Of a DNA stretch of 64,000 bases, positions 24,736-37,079 are shown in pieces. Position 1 is the stretch's first letter, and the number at the start of each line of letters is the position of its first letter. Below the pieces are notes generated by a model. That model was not told the DNA's origin and searched no databases. It saw only the letters and a program-made list of their open reading frames with translations. A program made the translations under genes and the position numbers. The stretch lies in NCBI GenBank assembly GCA_003342895.1, contig PTFA01000028.1, forward strand, positions 3,141,581-3,205,580, written 5' to 3'. The DNA is from Casuarius casuarius (lineage: Eukaryota > Chordata > Aves > Casuariiformes > Casuariidae).

Positions 24736-26204
24736 TTTACCTGTCCAGTAATCTTTCAGATTTTAAAATTTGTATTTCAGTTTTTAATATCATAAAGCAA
24801 GCTACTAGTAATGACTCTCTGCATCATCAGCTTCTGATTGCTCCTGAGCAGCTCAGATAGGGGTGACAAGAGGAGAGTAGCCCAGTAAATATTTAGTTTG
24901 TAGAAATTAAGGCTGAGAAGGGATCTGAGTGCTGTTTTTAACTTAAATGCATGAAGAGAGCCGGTTGAACTGCCAGCATGGTCCTGCTGACACATACACT
25001 TAAACTGGGCATGAATAAATTTAGGCTAGAGTGAGACGAAGGTTGCTAGGTTGGAGCATTGCGATTCTGCCGTAACCTTTCCATTACAGTACTGGCAGTG
25101 AAAATGTCTGAGTAACTTTCAACTTGATAATCTCATAAAGGAGTTTCCCTGCTTTGATGCCTGTAGAAGCCACAGTCTTGACAGCAGAACCCAGAAAATC
25201 CCTTTTCAGTTTTGTGTCCATAGTGCAGGCTTTAAAGGTGAAGGAGTATGTTTATGTCTTAATGAGAGAAAAAAATTAGTTGCCAGAATTTTCGTGGTGA
25301 GGTAACAGAAGATATTATTGTAGCTTGTGTTTTAAGACAACAGAGTATTAATTTAGTGTTATTTTTAAAACTAGATTCTTTTGTGGAAAACTTTTAAGGT
25401 TTGGGCCAGATATATAACTGTATTTGCAGCAGCATCAGAGCTGAGTGAATGCCATCCAGGAATATGGAAGTCGTCCTAGTGCTCCCTTTCTGCTGAGCAG
25501 GAAAGTCTTAATCTTATCTTGCCCAGTGCAAGTTTATCTGGCTGTTTTTACAATATTACAACATACATTGAAACTCAGTGGCCTCAGGCCAAAAGAAAGT
25601 TTTAGTCAGGCAAAAGTGGGGTTCAGAGCAAAGTTTGCCCTTTTGTTTGTGCATTTTTAATCTTAGGGTTGGGGTGTTGTTAATATGTAATCAGATGCCT
25701 AATGTTCTTAATATCGGTTGATATATTTGCAAGTGTTTCAATTAGAGTGGACTTCTGTGCTGGCTACTTATGAACATTTCATATAGGAAAAAATGGTCTA
25801 ATTGGAAACATCCCAAGAACCCACTTTCACATTTGAGGTGCATCTTCGGAAGGATTTAAGTGCTCCAAACCAAGGAGCAATTCTGAAAGCCCATGCTTAG
25901 TCCATGTTAATCTGCAAATGCATAATGTTTGTTTGGAGCACAACATTTCCTGGGCGCCTAAGCTCAGGCTCCTCTGGGTATGGATAACCACCCCAGGGGA
26001 GGGAGCGTTGGTGCCTGGCTCCACCTTGCTCGGCTGGACTCCGGACCCGTGGCAAAGCCAGGAGCCTGCTAAGTCACTGGGGATGCCTCTCCCTAAAGCA
26101 GAGAAGTAGCACCGAGGCCAGGGCAAAGCACAGAAGACGTGATCATTCTCCATTCAGATACATAGCAAGGGAAAGGGAAGATGGTGGCACACCTTTTTGT
26201 ACTA

Positions 26205-26270
26205 TGCCTGAACGGTTAGGGCATTCTGCTAGGAAGTGAGACACCTGGATATCCCAGCATCTTTTCTTTT
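26205..26270 (+). mobile_element. Possible tRNA-derived SINE relic
   Basis: The string 'ctgaacggttagggcattct' followed by aggaagtgagacacctggat and atcccagc looks like an A-box/B-box tRNA head of a sauropsid SINE ('tagtggttagggcactcgcc', then 'gtgggagacccgggttcaaa'). The 3' CORE part is not clear. Confidence 0.4.
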
Positions 26271-28254
26271 CATATCCAATGATGGTATAATGCAAAACAC
26301 ATCTATGTCCCAAAAGCAGAGACTTCTCTGAGCTGATTGTTGTATTACAGAGTCAGGCTGGTGCTTTCTTGCTCTCCTCTTGCTCATGTCCCTTGGATTT
26401 CCTTCTGCACCGTGACCCATTCCCAAGCTCTCTGCAGCTGAGGGGACAGGACATGAAATGCTCACATGAAATAGGTGACCTGAAGAAGTGTGAAGGTCAT
26501 CTGGCTGAGCAGGAAATTGAACCAAGCTCTTCCATTTTTGAAGAGGCACCTCAGCCATCATTTCTGCTCTCTCTGGATATGTTTTGGGAAAGCCAGGTCC
26601 TGCTCACTTAGATGTTCATCTGCAGAAAGTGGTCCTGGATCCAGACAGACCAAAGTGTTTGATGAGGAATGCTAGGTCAGGCTCTTAGCTGTGGACTGCA
26701 GTCAGATCCCTATGCTGCTTTAAGGAATTTTTTATTCACTTTTTTTCTTTCCTCTAAACATCTCTCCATTTCCCTTCCAGGAAGAAAAGCTGTTCATGCT
26801 GTGTAAAAACCCAGAACAGCACTTGTCATACTGGGCTGACTGAAGAGATTTCAGAGGCTTTCAAAGCCCAGGCCAGCATACCTTCAGCAGAATGTCAGGT
26901 TGCTGATGGCACTGGAGCTGGGCTAGGTCTCTCGTTGCAAACATAGGGTGTACTGATGGTCCCTAGATAAGAAACTGATCTTGTTTTATGGTTGATGCTA
27001 CATATTTTAAATGCTGCTATCTGTGTTTTGTACAGTTGATATACAGAAATTTTCCACTGTGATTTGTTGTCTGCATGAGATGAAAAATTTATCTGTTTAA
27101 GGAAAAATGGCTGTATTTGTTATACTGAAAAGCTCATTGGCATATCTTTCATAACAAGAAGTGCAATTATTGTAACTCACAACTACTGTGTATTTCAGCC
27201 CAAACATACGTTTTTTTTTATAGTTTGGGCCCCAAGGCAGCAAAATATTGAACACTGGCTTAACCATAAATACATGAACCGTTATATCCCTATTTAGCAA
27301 AGCAGTTCTGCATATTGTTGGATTCAGTGGGCTTTGAGGTAGCATGCACTTCAAACATGTGTGCCATCTTGCCTAATACATATGTAAATACCGTAATTCA
27401 TACTTTTAATGTTAATAACTAAAGTGCAGTAATCATCAGTGTTTCCAAAGACTGAATTTGAAATACTTTGCAGGCCTTTGAGAAAAAAATACATATCAGT
27501 ACTTTCTCCTGTGGCCTAAGATCCTGCAGCAGATCCTGTGCTCAGCTGGGCACATTTTTTGGCTGTAGTCTGAAATGAGGAGACCAAGAACCAATTTTAT
27601 TGCCCACAACCTGGGGAGTAAATAAGCATTGCACAGGCAAGCAAATGCACCAGATTACATGTTAGCTGGCCACAAACAAGAGGGAAGGTTGGAGATTAAT
27701 TTTTTTCTTTCACTATAGTGAAATAGAAGTTTCAGACACTACGCACAGGTTTGTCAGCTGTTACAGTGCTAGGTTCTGTGTCCTGAAGCTCCCTTTTATG
27801 GATCTGATGTCTGGAATTTGTTTTATTTTTTGGAAAAAAAATCGAAGATTCAAGAAGCATCAATAATGATATGTTATCCAGGAGGCCTGACCTTGCTTCC
27901 TGTGAACTGATTGTATCTGAAAGTTTTGGTTATACTTTAAACTCAAAGGTAAAAAATCGATGTGCTGCCATCCAATATTCACAGCAAAAGCTGATCATCA
28001 GCACAGATCCCTCAATAATTTTCCCCATGGAGAGGTGGAGCAAGTTCCTTAGGTTTGTTGCAGCATTCCTTGCCATTCTGGCATATGCATCTTTATGAGA
28101 TACAGAGATACAGAGTTTTTTATACTATAACACTTCAAGTCCAATATTTTCAAAAGACGCTAGTGATTTTTGGACCTCAGTTCTGAGAGGACACTCCAAA
28201 AGGTCCAACTTTTCAGAAAGCAACTCTCCCGTTTAGATGCCTAGAAAGGAAAAG

Positions 28255-28605
28255 ACTCAGTTGAGACATGACAGCAGCCTTCAATTATGTGAAAGGAAGC
28301 TGCAAAGAGAAAGGAATGAACTGTTTTTCATGTCTGTTTTGGACGGGACAAGAAGCAGCAGGCTTATATTGAGAAAGGGCGAGCTAGGTTAGACATTGCA
28401 GATCTTTCTAACTGTAAGGGTAAATTAGCTTTATAGATTGTCTACAGAGGTTATGAAAACCTTTCGTCATTGAAAGGTTTTCAGAACAGGTTAGACAAAC
28501 ATTCGTTGGGAATAATTTCGGTTGAGCTGATCCTGCCTTAAGGCAAGGAGTTGACTAGAGACCTCTTGAGGCCTCTTCAAACTCTTTTTCGATGATTGTG
28601 TAAAA
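28255..28605 (+). mobile_element. CR1 LINE fragment, 3' part, plus strand
   Basis: Hallmarks in order are cagccttcaattatgtgaaa, a gaggttagacattg-like run, 'tctaactgtaagggtaaa', 'tcagaacaggttagacaaac', 'gctgatcctgccttaaggca' and 'gacctcttgaggcctcttca'. It is an old, truncated copy with no terminal microsatellite. An 11-bp-arm hairpin lies inside it at 28455-28482. Confidence 0.8.
28455..28482. repeat. Perfect 11-bp-arm hairpin within the CR1 copy
   Basis: Arms gaaaacctttc (28455-28465) and gaaaggttttc (28472-28482) are exact reverse complements around gtcatt. Confidence 0.7.
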
Positions 28606-29699
28606 TAAACTTTCCTGACATTTTCAGAGGGAGTACTTAATTTAAATAGGAGACTACCGATGTGCTGGTGGTGAAATGGGATTCAGAATCAGCTATGAGC
28701 CACTGTATTTGTACATAACTACATGAGACTTTTGCTCAATGCATGAGTATTTCTGAAAGATGTATTTATTAGCTCCTTGACTATGTAACTGATCTCTTTT
28801 GGGGGATAGCTTTCTGTCATCCATTTTTATCTTGTAAATGTTGATGCAGAGAACAAATTTGACAGCTCTTTTCTGCATTATTTACACAAATATGTGCACA
28901 GAGCTACATATGTATTAGGAGCTTCACCTTTCCTTTGTCACTGGCATGTGTAATTTTCAGTAACATATTCTGAACAGCTTGGGTAATGAGGCAGGAAAAA
29001 ATCTTTTGACTCAGGATGATAAAATTTCAATGGAATTGAAATTTTGAAGCTGTAGGGTACCTGCCCTTAAACACCTGACCCTTCTATTTACCTTCATACC
29101 AAAATATTGGTGTAAGGAACAGGTCGAGTGGCACCTGAGATTCATTTCATTTGTTGCCCTTAAACTGCAGAGGCTTTGTGTGTGAAAATGTATGTAGATA
29201 GGCAGACCTTTCTTTGAATAAAGGCTGGAGAAGGCCTTGAGTGAAGGAGAATCAGTATCTCATGACGTAGTCCATGTTGTCTGCAGCTTTATTTTAAGCT
29301 TCACCCCCTGTTGAACTTGGTGATAATGTGTTAAAAAGTGGAAAGGAAAAATTGGCAGGCGAGACCACCTTTCTGAAAAGAGAGACAAAAGAACTATCAT
29401 GTACATTTTACACTCATTAGCTTATGGCTCACTGCGTCACTAAGGATCTTTTACCACGCTGTTTTCTTTAACTCCTGAAATTAGATGGTGTTTGGATATC
29501 CCAGTTTAGCTCCACAGGTGCCATTAAGTGTATAACTGTTGATTTTGGTGAAAGAAGGATTCTGCCCTATTACCTTTGCAATTCGGAACCCGAGTTGTAG
29601 TATTTCTGCAGGCAAGTTTCATTTGATGCTTCCTAGCAGATCAGTGGGGAAGTGTTGGATTTTGTTTCTATGTTTTTGTTTGTTTGTTATGTTTTTCAG

Positions 29700-29883
29700 A
29701 GCCTGAACACAAAGAAACTCTTCTTCACCTTGCGATGAAATTGGGATTGGTTAAACTTTCCCAGTTCTTAGTAGCCCAGCCTGGTGGGTCGTTGGCGTTA
29801 GCATTACCTAATGAAGATGGAGCAACGCCGTTAGACTTGGCTTTACAAAATGGGCATTCCAGACTTGTTGAGGTCTTCACAAA
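29700..29883 (+). CDS. ARHGEF28: ARHGEF28 coding exon c (ankyrin-like repeats, about residues 159-220)
   Basis: The acceptor is gttatgtttttcag and the donor is aaa/gtgagt. The exon is 184 nt, enters in phase 1 (two bases complete a Glu) and leaves in phase 2. It carries two ankyrin-like repeats. The first holds ETLLHLAMKLGLVKLSQFL, and the second holds the canonical pattern ATPLDLALQNGHSRLVEVF. Human ARHGEF28 has the same arrangement, with LLHLAM, GLAKLSQFF and EEGATPLDLAL. Ankyrin repeats are protein-binding modules. The partner of this pair cannot be told from sequence. This is the most strongly conserved exon in the window by eye. Confidence 0.97.
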
Positions 29884-30488
29884 GTGAGTATAATGCTCTT
29901 TTCCCTCTGAAAAACTGTTGCCTGTTAAGGGATATGTGGAGTACTGTTGCTCTTCTCAGAGAGATGCCAATTTCGTATTGGTTTCTGTTGCTTCTTGTTG
30001 TCATTATCATTTTAAGTGTGTAAACTTGTATTTACAATTAAAGGAAGTTTATGATGTGTCTGCAACATTACATTTGCAAGTCAATAGTATTATTGTCAAT
30101 ATATGCACTTGTGTGATTTTAAGCAATTGTCATGATTCAGTTAGAGATTATTTTGTTTTTCCCTTCAAATTGAATAATAAATGGTGTCTAACATTAATTT
30201 GTATTTTAAGATATTGTATTTTAATATTTCATAGTTTTGGATTTGTGAGACTGCTAAAAGGAAATTATTAAATAACAGGTTGCCATACTCCTGGACTTGC
30301 TAGAGCACACACTTGTCTGAAGAGACTGCTGTCTGTCTTTGAGTGGCACCCTTTGTGTGGTTAGAGTTATTACTCCTAACAGTGCAAAACTAATAAAATG
30401 GGGCAAAATGCATTCCAGTCCTTCTTCTGAAAAGAGGTGCTTTTTTATTAAATCTGAATGATAAGACCTGACATTTGTAGAAGTGTAT

Positions 30489-30526
<38 letters not shown>

Positions 30527-31923
30527 CAGCTGGCCTTTTCAGATCACCTTAGATGTCATCCCCTGGTAGTGTTATGATTTGGTTCTGTGACATTGCCTCA
30601 GCTTGTATTTAGAGATGAGAAAACAAAACGGCCATCTTTCAAACGGGAAACCAGGTCATCTCTTTGTATTGCCCAAGTTTTGAAAATGCAAATAAATACT
30701 CATAAATAATGAAAAAGTTAATAAACAGTGTAAGTGATGAAAAACTGTGAAGGGTTTACGGTAGTGCTCTAACCTGTTAATAAGTAGAGAGCATTTAATG
30801 ACGGGGAGGGCCCTGGAGCCTCTGTTATCCTGGCCCAACATGCTCTGCATTAAGTAATGGAGGATCAGCCGTGCCGTCAGGTACCTCTCACAGTGGTGCT
30901 ATTGCAGCTGGATCCAGACTTATTACCAACAAGTAAAGACATCCCTTAAAATATATATAGACATATACAAGTATAAACAGAAACGCGGGACTTGGGTTTC
31001 ACAAGGGCCTCAGGAGGCTCTGTGACCTCTGTAAAATCTCGGGTTTGAATAAATAAGAGAGAGTCGGTAGCAAACCCAGTCCTGCAACTCTGAGTCTGTT
31101 TTTGCCAGAGAGCTGCCATGCTGACAAATGGCTAAAAGGACAAGTGCCTTCTGGCATGTTTCATCTGTCTGAAGTTTCATCTGTACGGACCTGAGGAGCT
31201 GCATGGTGTATATGTGTCTTGTGGTACCAAATGTTCATCATCAGAAGCCTGTTCTCGCTGTTGGCTTTTCTTTGCAAAGAGAGAAAAATGTGCAAGAATT
31301 CCATTACATTTTTCTTTTGGAATGTGGCTCTTTCGGTTCTGGCTCTGCGCACCATATCATTTATGTGAGCATTATGCGTACTTCAATTTGTCTGAGAAAA
31401 TTACTTAAAGCACTGGTACAGTACATTATGAATGTCTCATTTGTTTGTAACATCCAAACAATGCCGTATTCCCTTGGGATACTTTCTGCTTTTCACTGTA
31501 GTGGGATAATAAACCTGCTAGCTGCCAGTCGCCTCTTACTACTATATATGGCAACATTAACAGGAAAAGGTACTATTGCTGATTTACAGCAGTACGGAGA
31601 AATAGGTATTGTTATGGCTTGCTGTTACTGGCATATTTTACTAGCCGGTAACCATCATTTCTAGTGCCGTCATTGTTTTTTCCCCACTGACACGTAGAAG
31701 TAGCTGAATTTTCTTAGGCCTGAATGGAGTCGTTGGTAAGTATTTGTTTGCCCAGCTGTGTTTTGGGTGGATGTTTCAGATTTTCTGCCCCCGGTTTGTG
31801 TAGCGAGCATGTTAGCCTCCTGACAGTCTGCGCCGACGGCGGGCAGGAAGCGTGCTGTGTTTATGTTTTCATTCTACCTGTGCTCAGAGCATCTGTTTTG
31901 GTTTAAAGAGCGTGTTGTTTCAG
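29884..31923 (+). other. Intron between exons c and d (2.0 kb)
   Basis: The intron starts gtgagt and ends gttgtttcag. A 34-base A run sits at 30492-30525. I see no target-site duplication or recognisable gene body that would mark it as the tail of a retroposed transcript. Nothing else is named. Confidence 0.85.
30492..30525. repeat. Poly-A run, 34 bases
   Basis: An uninterrupted A homopolymer in the c-d intron. An aataaa lies about 100 nt upstream, but no gene-like body or flanking duplication was seen, so a processed pseudogene is not supported. Confidence 0.9.
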
Positions 31924-32104
31924 TTCCCAGGGCAGTCATTCGTTTGACATTTCGAGAGCTGAGCTCAGTGAGGGCGCTTGCATACGGTTTGTTCATTCAT
32001 CAGGAGCTCTGACACTGACATTTAACCACACCGCAGAGCACTTCTTGGAGTCGGACATTAAACTCTTCAGAAAATACTTCTGGGACAGACCTCTTCTTTA
32101 CAAG
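31924..32104 (+). CDS. ARHGEF28: ARHGEF28 coding exon d (after the ankyrin repeats, about residues 220-280)
   Basis: The acceptor is gcgtgttgtttcag and the donor is aag/gtgggt. The exon is 181 nt. One base completes an Asn codon begun in exon c, and the exon ends in phase 0. The second half is very close to the human protein: LTLTFNHTAEHFLESDIKLF followed by RKYFWDR. The first half (SQGSHSFDIS and on) is more diverged. The conserved segment looks like a charged helix with aromatic residues. I know of no assigned biochemical role for it. Start and end are supported by phase on both sides. Confidence 0.96.
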
Positions 32105-35100
32105 GTGGGTACCAGTCTAGCTCAGCGCACTGTCACAGGTTTTTTTCAATAGTTTCCAGCTATGGACTCTTCAAGCTGGATGTGTTTTTCTTAAATAGCC
32201 TTTTAGTTTAAACTGTGCCTGTTTCAGTAATGGTTAGTGTCATGAAGGATTATCATTGTGGGCTGCAACTTTGGGTTAATGTAGCTAATTGTGTGCCTGA
32301 AGCTGCAGGAGAAGAGATGTTGAGAACTTTATCAAATTTTCCTTTACCTCCCAAGTTGTTTTTGCATCGTTGTGGACTCTGCAGTGAATATTTTCCCCTG
32401 GAATCTCTGTCTCTTTGATTCAATTGCCATTTGTATTCACATTGGTTGTTTGAAATATTTAATTTAGTTCCATTCTTCTTTGTATTAGTGCAATGCCTGG
32501 GAGCCGTCGTCATGAACCTGAGCTACCCAGTGTATTACATGTAGCAGAAATGCAGGCTTGAAAGACTTTTTGCCATAGGGGAATTTAGTTGTGGTGTATT
32601 AGGTCTTATTTTGCTGTAAGGCATCTGGAATACTGCTGTGATATCCTTCAGGACATGCCTAAATTTAAGTAAAGAGGATAATAGTTGAAAACTCAAGTTC
32701 TTTAAAAGCTATGCAAATACTCAGTTACGTTTTCGGATTGAGACCGTATGATTACATAAAACTAGTGAGCTAAAAATGTACTAAAAATGCTTTAGCTTTT
32801 CTCTTTTCTAGTCTTAAATTTTAGCTTTTATTTTCCATGTTTTATTTCAGGATTCCTTATTTGCATATTAATTTTCCTTGAGTTATCTTTACTGTAGTAT
32901 ACATGATTTTAAAACTTAAAACATGATCTACATGTTATGGTGTGTTTAACAGAAGAACTTCAAGTGTGATTTCTCATATAATTGCATATAATCTTGTACA
33001 GTCACTGCCAAAATTTTTAGTTGTTCCAATAGAAAAAAATTATTCTTTATTTGTAGCTTGTAGAATACCTCCAACTTGTTTGCAGCTTTTCTGTGGAAAC
33101 GATAGTAAACCCAATAGCCAAACGAAGGCTATAATGAAGAATGCATTGTTGTTTATATCGTTGGCTTTTTCTTGTGCTCATCAAATCCTTGTTCTTCTTG
33201 CAGCCTTTTTGAAAGGGGAAAAAAGTGTGGTATGTTAGATGTTTGCGTGGTTTTAGGAGACGAATACTCTTAAAGGTTGCAAAACCAGCCTTCGATTGCG
33301 AGCTGAGCTTCTGCTCGATTGTAGGTTTCTCTTTTGCTCATTCCTGTAGTTGGCTGCAGTCTAGATCCTCCTTTGTGGGCACCCCCACCCTCAGTATCAG
33401 TGCTGCACTACTTTTAAATAGAGTATTAGCACATAGTAGAAATAAGCCAGAGTAATAAAGAAGATCACATGATTTGGTTAATTTTCTATGTAGCAGATGT
33501 CATCCTGAGGCGGGGGGGAACGATCAAACTGTTATGTTTAGATGGTGTATTATAAGCAAATGGTAAGGTAAAATTCCTTTTCTTTCTGTTGCAAACAAGG
33601 AATTGCAGCCCTTAGTTGGATCCAAAACATAAGGTGGGCATTACAGATTTCAAAATAAACGGTCTTTTAAAAATAGAAGTAGAATTTGTTCCCGTGCTGG
33701 AGTATTCAGCTCACTTTCAGCAGATTAAGACTGTACATCTAGTTTAGTATATCTTGATACCACATAAATGACCGCATTGCTATTTTAGGTTTGGGTTGGA
33801 AGAAGACATGGACTAAAAAGAAAGGATTTGCTTCAGTTATGATGATATGAAGCATTGGATTTATGTATATGAAATAGATGGCTTAGGCAACAGCACAAAC
33901 CTATCTTTATTCATTCAAGAAAATCCCAATCTTTCTAGTGCATATTTTTCAGTGTCTGATCTGTGGGTTCCTATTAGTCCCTGGACTATTCCTTACAAAC
34001 CTAGAAAGGTAACCGAAAACTTAGAACAAACAGTTCTGTGTCAGTAAGCTTGAGTTAGCCATACAGGGACCTATGCCTTCATTGGAAACTTTTAGGGGCC
34101 CTGCAAGTCCAAAAAGTTGAAACCCACAGATTTAGTGAGTTTGCTAGGCGGTATGGAGGAGAGATTTCTGAAGATGATGAGAAAGAGCTCAAAACTATTC
34201 AATCTTTAATGACCTTCTCAGTGCAGAAATTGCAGCAGCGGTAGCAGTGTCCATCAGCGAGGCTGCAGGGACCGTGCAACCACCCCTTGGAGGAAAGCTG
34301 GAGGGAGGGAGCACTGCAAGCCCTACATCTGCAGGCTTAATCTTGCACCGCTGGCACAGCCCTCATCAGCTGGTGAAGGGGATACCTTTGGCTGTGTCAT
34401 TTGCTGGAGGTAGTGCAGCCAGTGGGGGGAAAGGTCCTCCGCAAGAGAATAAATCCAGGGACTAAAGGCCAGATGTGAAATGGTGCCAGGGTAAAAAAAA
34501 CAAAATAAAACAAAACAATGGGGCAAATTGTTCACCAGAATAATCACCTAAAATGATTATGATCATTTATGTTTAGAAAGTAACTTTTTGCCTGGTATAG
34601 ATAGATTTAGTAATTTCTCAAGGAGGAGGTGAATCCAGCTTGAGGACTAGGCAGCTTTCAAAACTGTTTGTCTGCAGAATTCAGCCCAGTGTTTCCCTGA
34701 CTTTGTTCTTTCATACTCATATTACCGTACCTTTTCTCTATTTGCTGCTTTGTTAGATGAGAAGTATACAGGAAACCTAACTGTAGAAGGAAAAAACTAA
34801 AAGCAACAAAAGGTGTAGATTGGCACAAAAGGAGACATTCTCTCCCCACCTCGTTTTTTTATATCCTTTGAAGGTAATTGCTAAAATAAGGACCTGGATT
34901 CACCCTCACCTTCCTGTTGTTAGTGGGGGCAATATCGGGAGGAGGAGGCAGAGTGGGGGACAGAGGGGCCAGCCCGGCCGGGGAGCCGGCGCTGGAGCGG
35001 CAGCGGTCCTGCCTTCCAGCCTGCCTCGGCCACCGAGTCAGGGCTTAGTCCTCACGGAGGCTCCTTTCTGTTTCCTCGTCTGTAAAAACTGCTCACTTTG

Positions 35101-35453
35101 GAGGGATGCTTTCAAGGTTAACCAGAAGAGTTTTGAACAGATTTGTTCTTCATAACTGCCATGTTTCTTTTTTCATAGAGAAGAAAGTTATAAACAGTGC
35201 TAAACAGTACAAATGCTAAATCTGATGTTTTCGATCCCTTGTGTATTGTAAGCAGAAGGTAATTTCTGTCTGTAGTTGAAAATATTTTATTGGTTTTCCG
35301 CTTGGGGGAAACTGATATTCTGAGGAATCTCTATCAGTCCTTTTACTATTACTTATAACATGTTTGTTTACTAGTCGTTAACTTCATTTTTGAGTTATCA
35401 CATAAATGTTGTGAGTATCCAATATAGTTACTGTCATTTTGATTTTTTTATAG
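32105..35453 (+). other. Intron between exons d and e (3.3 kb)
   Basis: The intron starts gtgggt and ends gatttttttatag. A GC-rich, CpG-bearing patch lies at about 34925-35020, followed at 35060-35120 by a weak resemblance to the 3' part of MIR (ctgtttcctcgtctgtaaaa). I see no coding exon here. Confidence 0.85.
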
Positions 35454-35526
35454 AGTATTAATTCAAACCAAGTTGAGACAGTGGAAGGTCCAAAAATGCC
35501 CTGCAGTACAACAAGCTCTGTAGAAG
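35454..35526 (+). CDS. ARHGEF28: ARHGEF28 coding exon e (linker, about residues 281-305)
   Basis: This is a 73-nt exon with acceptor tttttttatag and donor gaag/gtacag, entering in phase 0 and leaving in phase 1. It encodes a polar, low-complexity linker. Similarity to human is limited to the general composition and the MPCS/MPSS string, so this exon rests mainly on phase fit, splice signals and position. The frame is open and joins cleanly to exons d and f. A linker of this kind between the ankyrin part and the next conserved block is expected to diverge quickly. Confidence 0.85.
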
Positions 35527-36292
35527 GTACAGTTTTTTATTCCATAATGTTACAGTCTTTGAAAGCTCTGGAAAGTTGGCACAAATTCTTAAACCATTTA
35601 TTTATTCAGGAAGATCACATAGCTCATATGACATTAGAGACCTGACAGTGGAATACTCAAGTCATGCACTGTAAGAGTTGTGTGAATCACGATGCTCCCT
35701 ACAGAGAATCAGTTTTCCAATGTCAAACTGAAATTGCTCACAAAACATTAAGGCATTTACAGTGATTGGGAAAACCTTACTAATTTTATTCTAGGAATCA
35801 GAAAAATGTCAGTAAGTTCCAGGAGAGGGCAGTGTTTAGCTGAACTAACACTCCAGCCTGCAAATTCCAGTAAAACCAAATGAATCAACTTAATAAAGAT
35901 AAGGGCAGATTAAATAGAATAATGTTTTGTATGAATAGGTTTGGGATTAGCCCAGCCTACTTCATTGTGGTGAAATTCCCATGTATTTCAATTAGACATT
36001 CAATATTTTGGTGAGTAGTTTACCTCTATAAGGATTGCAGGACTGTGCTTTCTGATGGGAATGCTCTTTCTCTAAGATACAGCCTTATGTACCTTAGAAC
36101 AAGGGTCTCTTATAATTGAAAAGAAAATCACAAAAAAGACATCCTTAAGCATCAAAAGCATGGCACTTTGGGCATTTATGTATGATTGTCAGGAATTAAT
36201 TAAAAGTTTTTATCAGGTTTTCATTTGTTTATATGGCTGGCACTGTATATTTGGATGAAGTGACTAGCTGAAAATGGTTAGTTCTGTGAGAG

Positions 36293-36390
36293 GGCTCCAA
36301 TCCTGCAAACTTGCTGTGCTGGAAGCAGTCCTACTGAAATCAACATAAATGTGAGCACCTGCGTAAGCTTTTTACAGGATCAAGACTAGA
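36293..36390. mobile_element. Palindromic non-autonomous DNA transposon relic
   Basis: The left end ctccaatcctgcaaac and the right end tttttacaggatcaagac are imperfect inverted repeats of each other, about 100 bp apart. The middle (cctactgaaatcaacataaa) and the gtgagcacctgcgtaagc stretch match the common bird and turtle palindromic repeat with 'gatcctgcaaacacttacgc' ends. This is the clearest of the four such relics here. Confidence 0.6.
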
Positions 36391-36962
36391 CTGAGAAAAA
36401 AGAATTGAACTACAATTCCAAATGGCATCAGCTAGTGTAACCCTAGGTAAATCCTAAGTGAATGAATACACCAGGGAAACAGTCATTGCGTTAGTGTTAG
36501 AAATTCTCCAGCAGTGTTCAGGCAACAAGTGTAGTGCCAACAGAATGTAAATTTGTAGAGAGACAATAAATAGTTGTTAGCAGTTGCAAGCTATGAACCC
36601 GTTATTGTAAGTTTACAAGATATGTGATTGACTTCGATGACGTAGTGTTCATGTTGGCTCTGGATATTCCTCTGAGTGCTGTACTTTGGCCAGCATCATC
36701 TTCATGCGGCTCTTCACTGATGGAAGGTGAACGGTGCGGACTGGTAACACTGTGTGTGGCAGTAGCTTGGGCAGTGCAAGTTCTAGGTGATGATTACTCT
36801 GATGTTTTGCCTTAGGCAGTTTTAATTTGGCCTGACTTGGGGCAAGCAAATAATGAACATCAACGGATATTGATCTGCCAGTGAGGGTATCACAAGTTCA
36901 GGATATCTAGTCTCATTCTGAATTCTGATGATAAAGCTTCTGATCCCTTTTTTCTGCTAAGC

Positions 36963-37005
36963 TGAGATTCACAAAGGTGTTTGGGCACCTATCTCTCAGT
37001 GTTTT
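36963..37005. mobile_element. Half of a palindromic DNA transposon relic (candidate)
   Basis: The string tgagattcacaaaggtgttt then gggcacctatctc resembles one arm of a sauropsid palindromic repeat that begins 'gagattttcaaaggtattta' and continues 'ggcacctaactccc'. The opposite arm is not recognisable. Confidence 0.4.
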
Positions 37006-37062
37006 CCATAGAAGAAAATACTTCAGTGCCTTGATGGAACACAGTTGTTTTGTGCCGGGTTT

Positions 37063-37079
37063 AAAAAAAAAAAAAAAAA
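37063..37079. repeat. Poly-A run, 17 bases
   Basis: A simple homopolymer. Confidence 0.85.

Larger units (their letters stand above)
16909..29699 (+). other. Intron between exons b and c (12.8 kb)
   Basis: This long intron has no convincing coding content. It contains a short tandem repeat at 17451-17491, C-rich and CCCA simple repeats at 17964-18026, a GGA run at 20061-20080, a purine tract at 23354-23400, a minus-strand CR1 fragment at about 24523-24735, a possible tRNA-derived SINE relic at about 26205-26270, and a plus-strand CR1 at about 28255-28605. Two of the window's three N bases are here (18008, 21491). The remainder holds nothing I can identify. Confidence 0.85.

Noticed and set aside
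30492..30525. Poly-A run as a processed pseudogene tail
   Set aside because: No gene-like body upstream and no target-site duplication visible.
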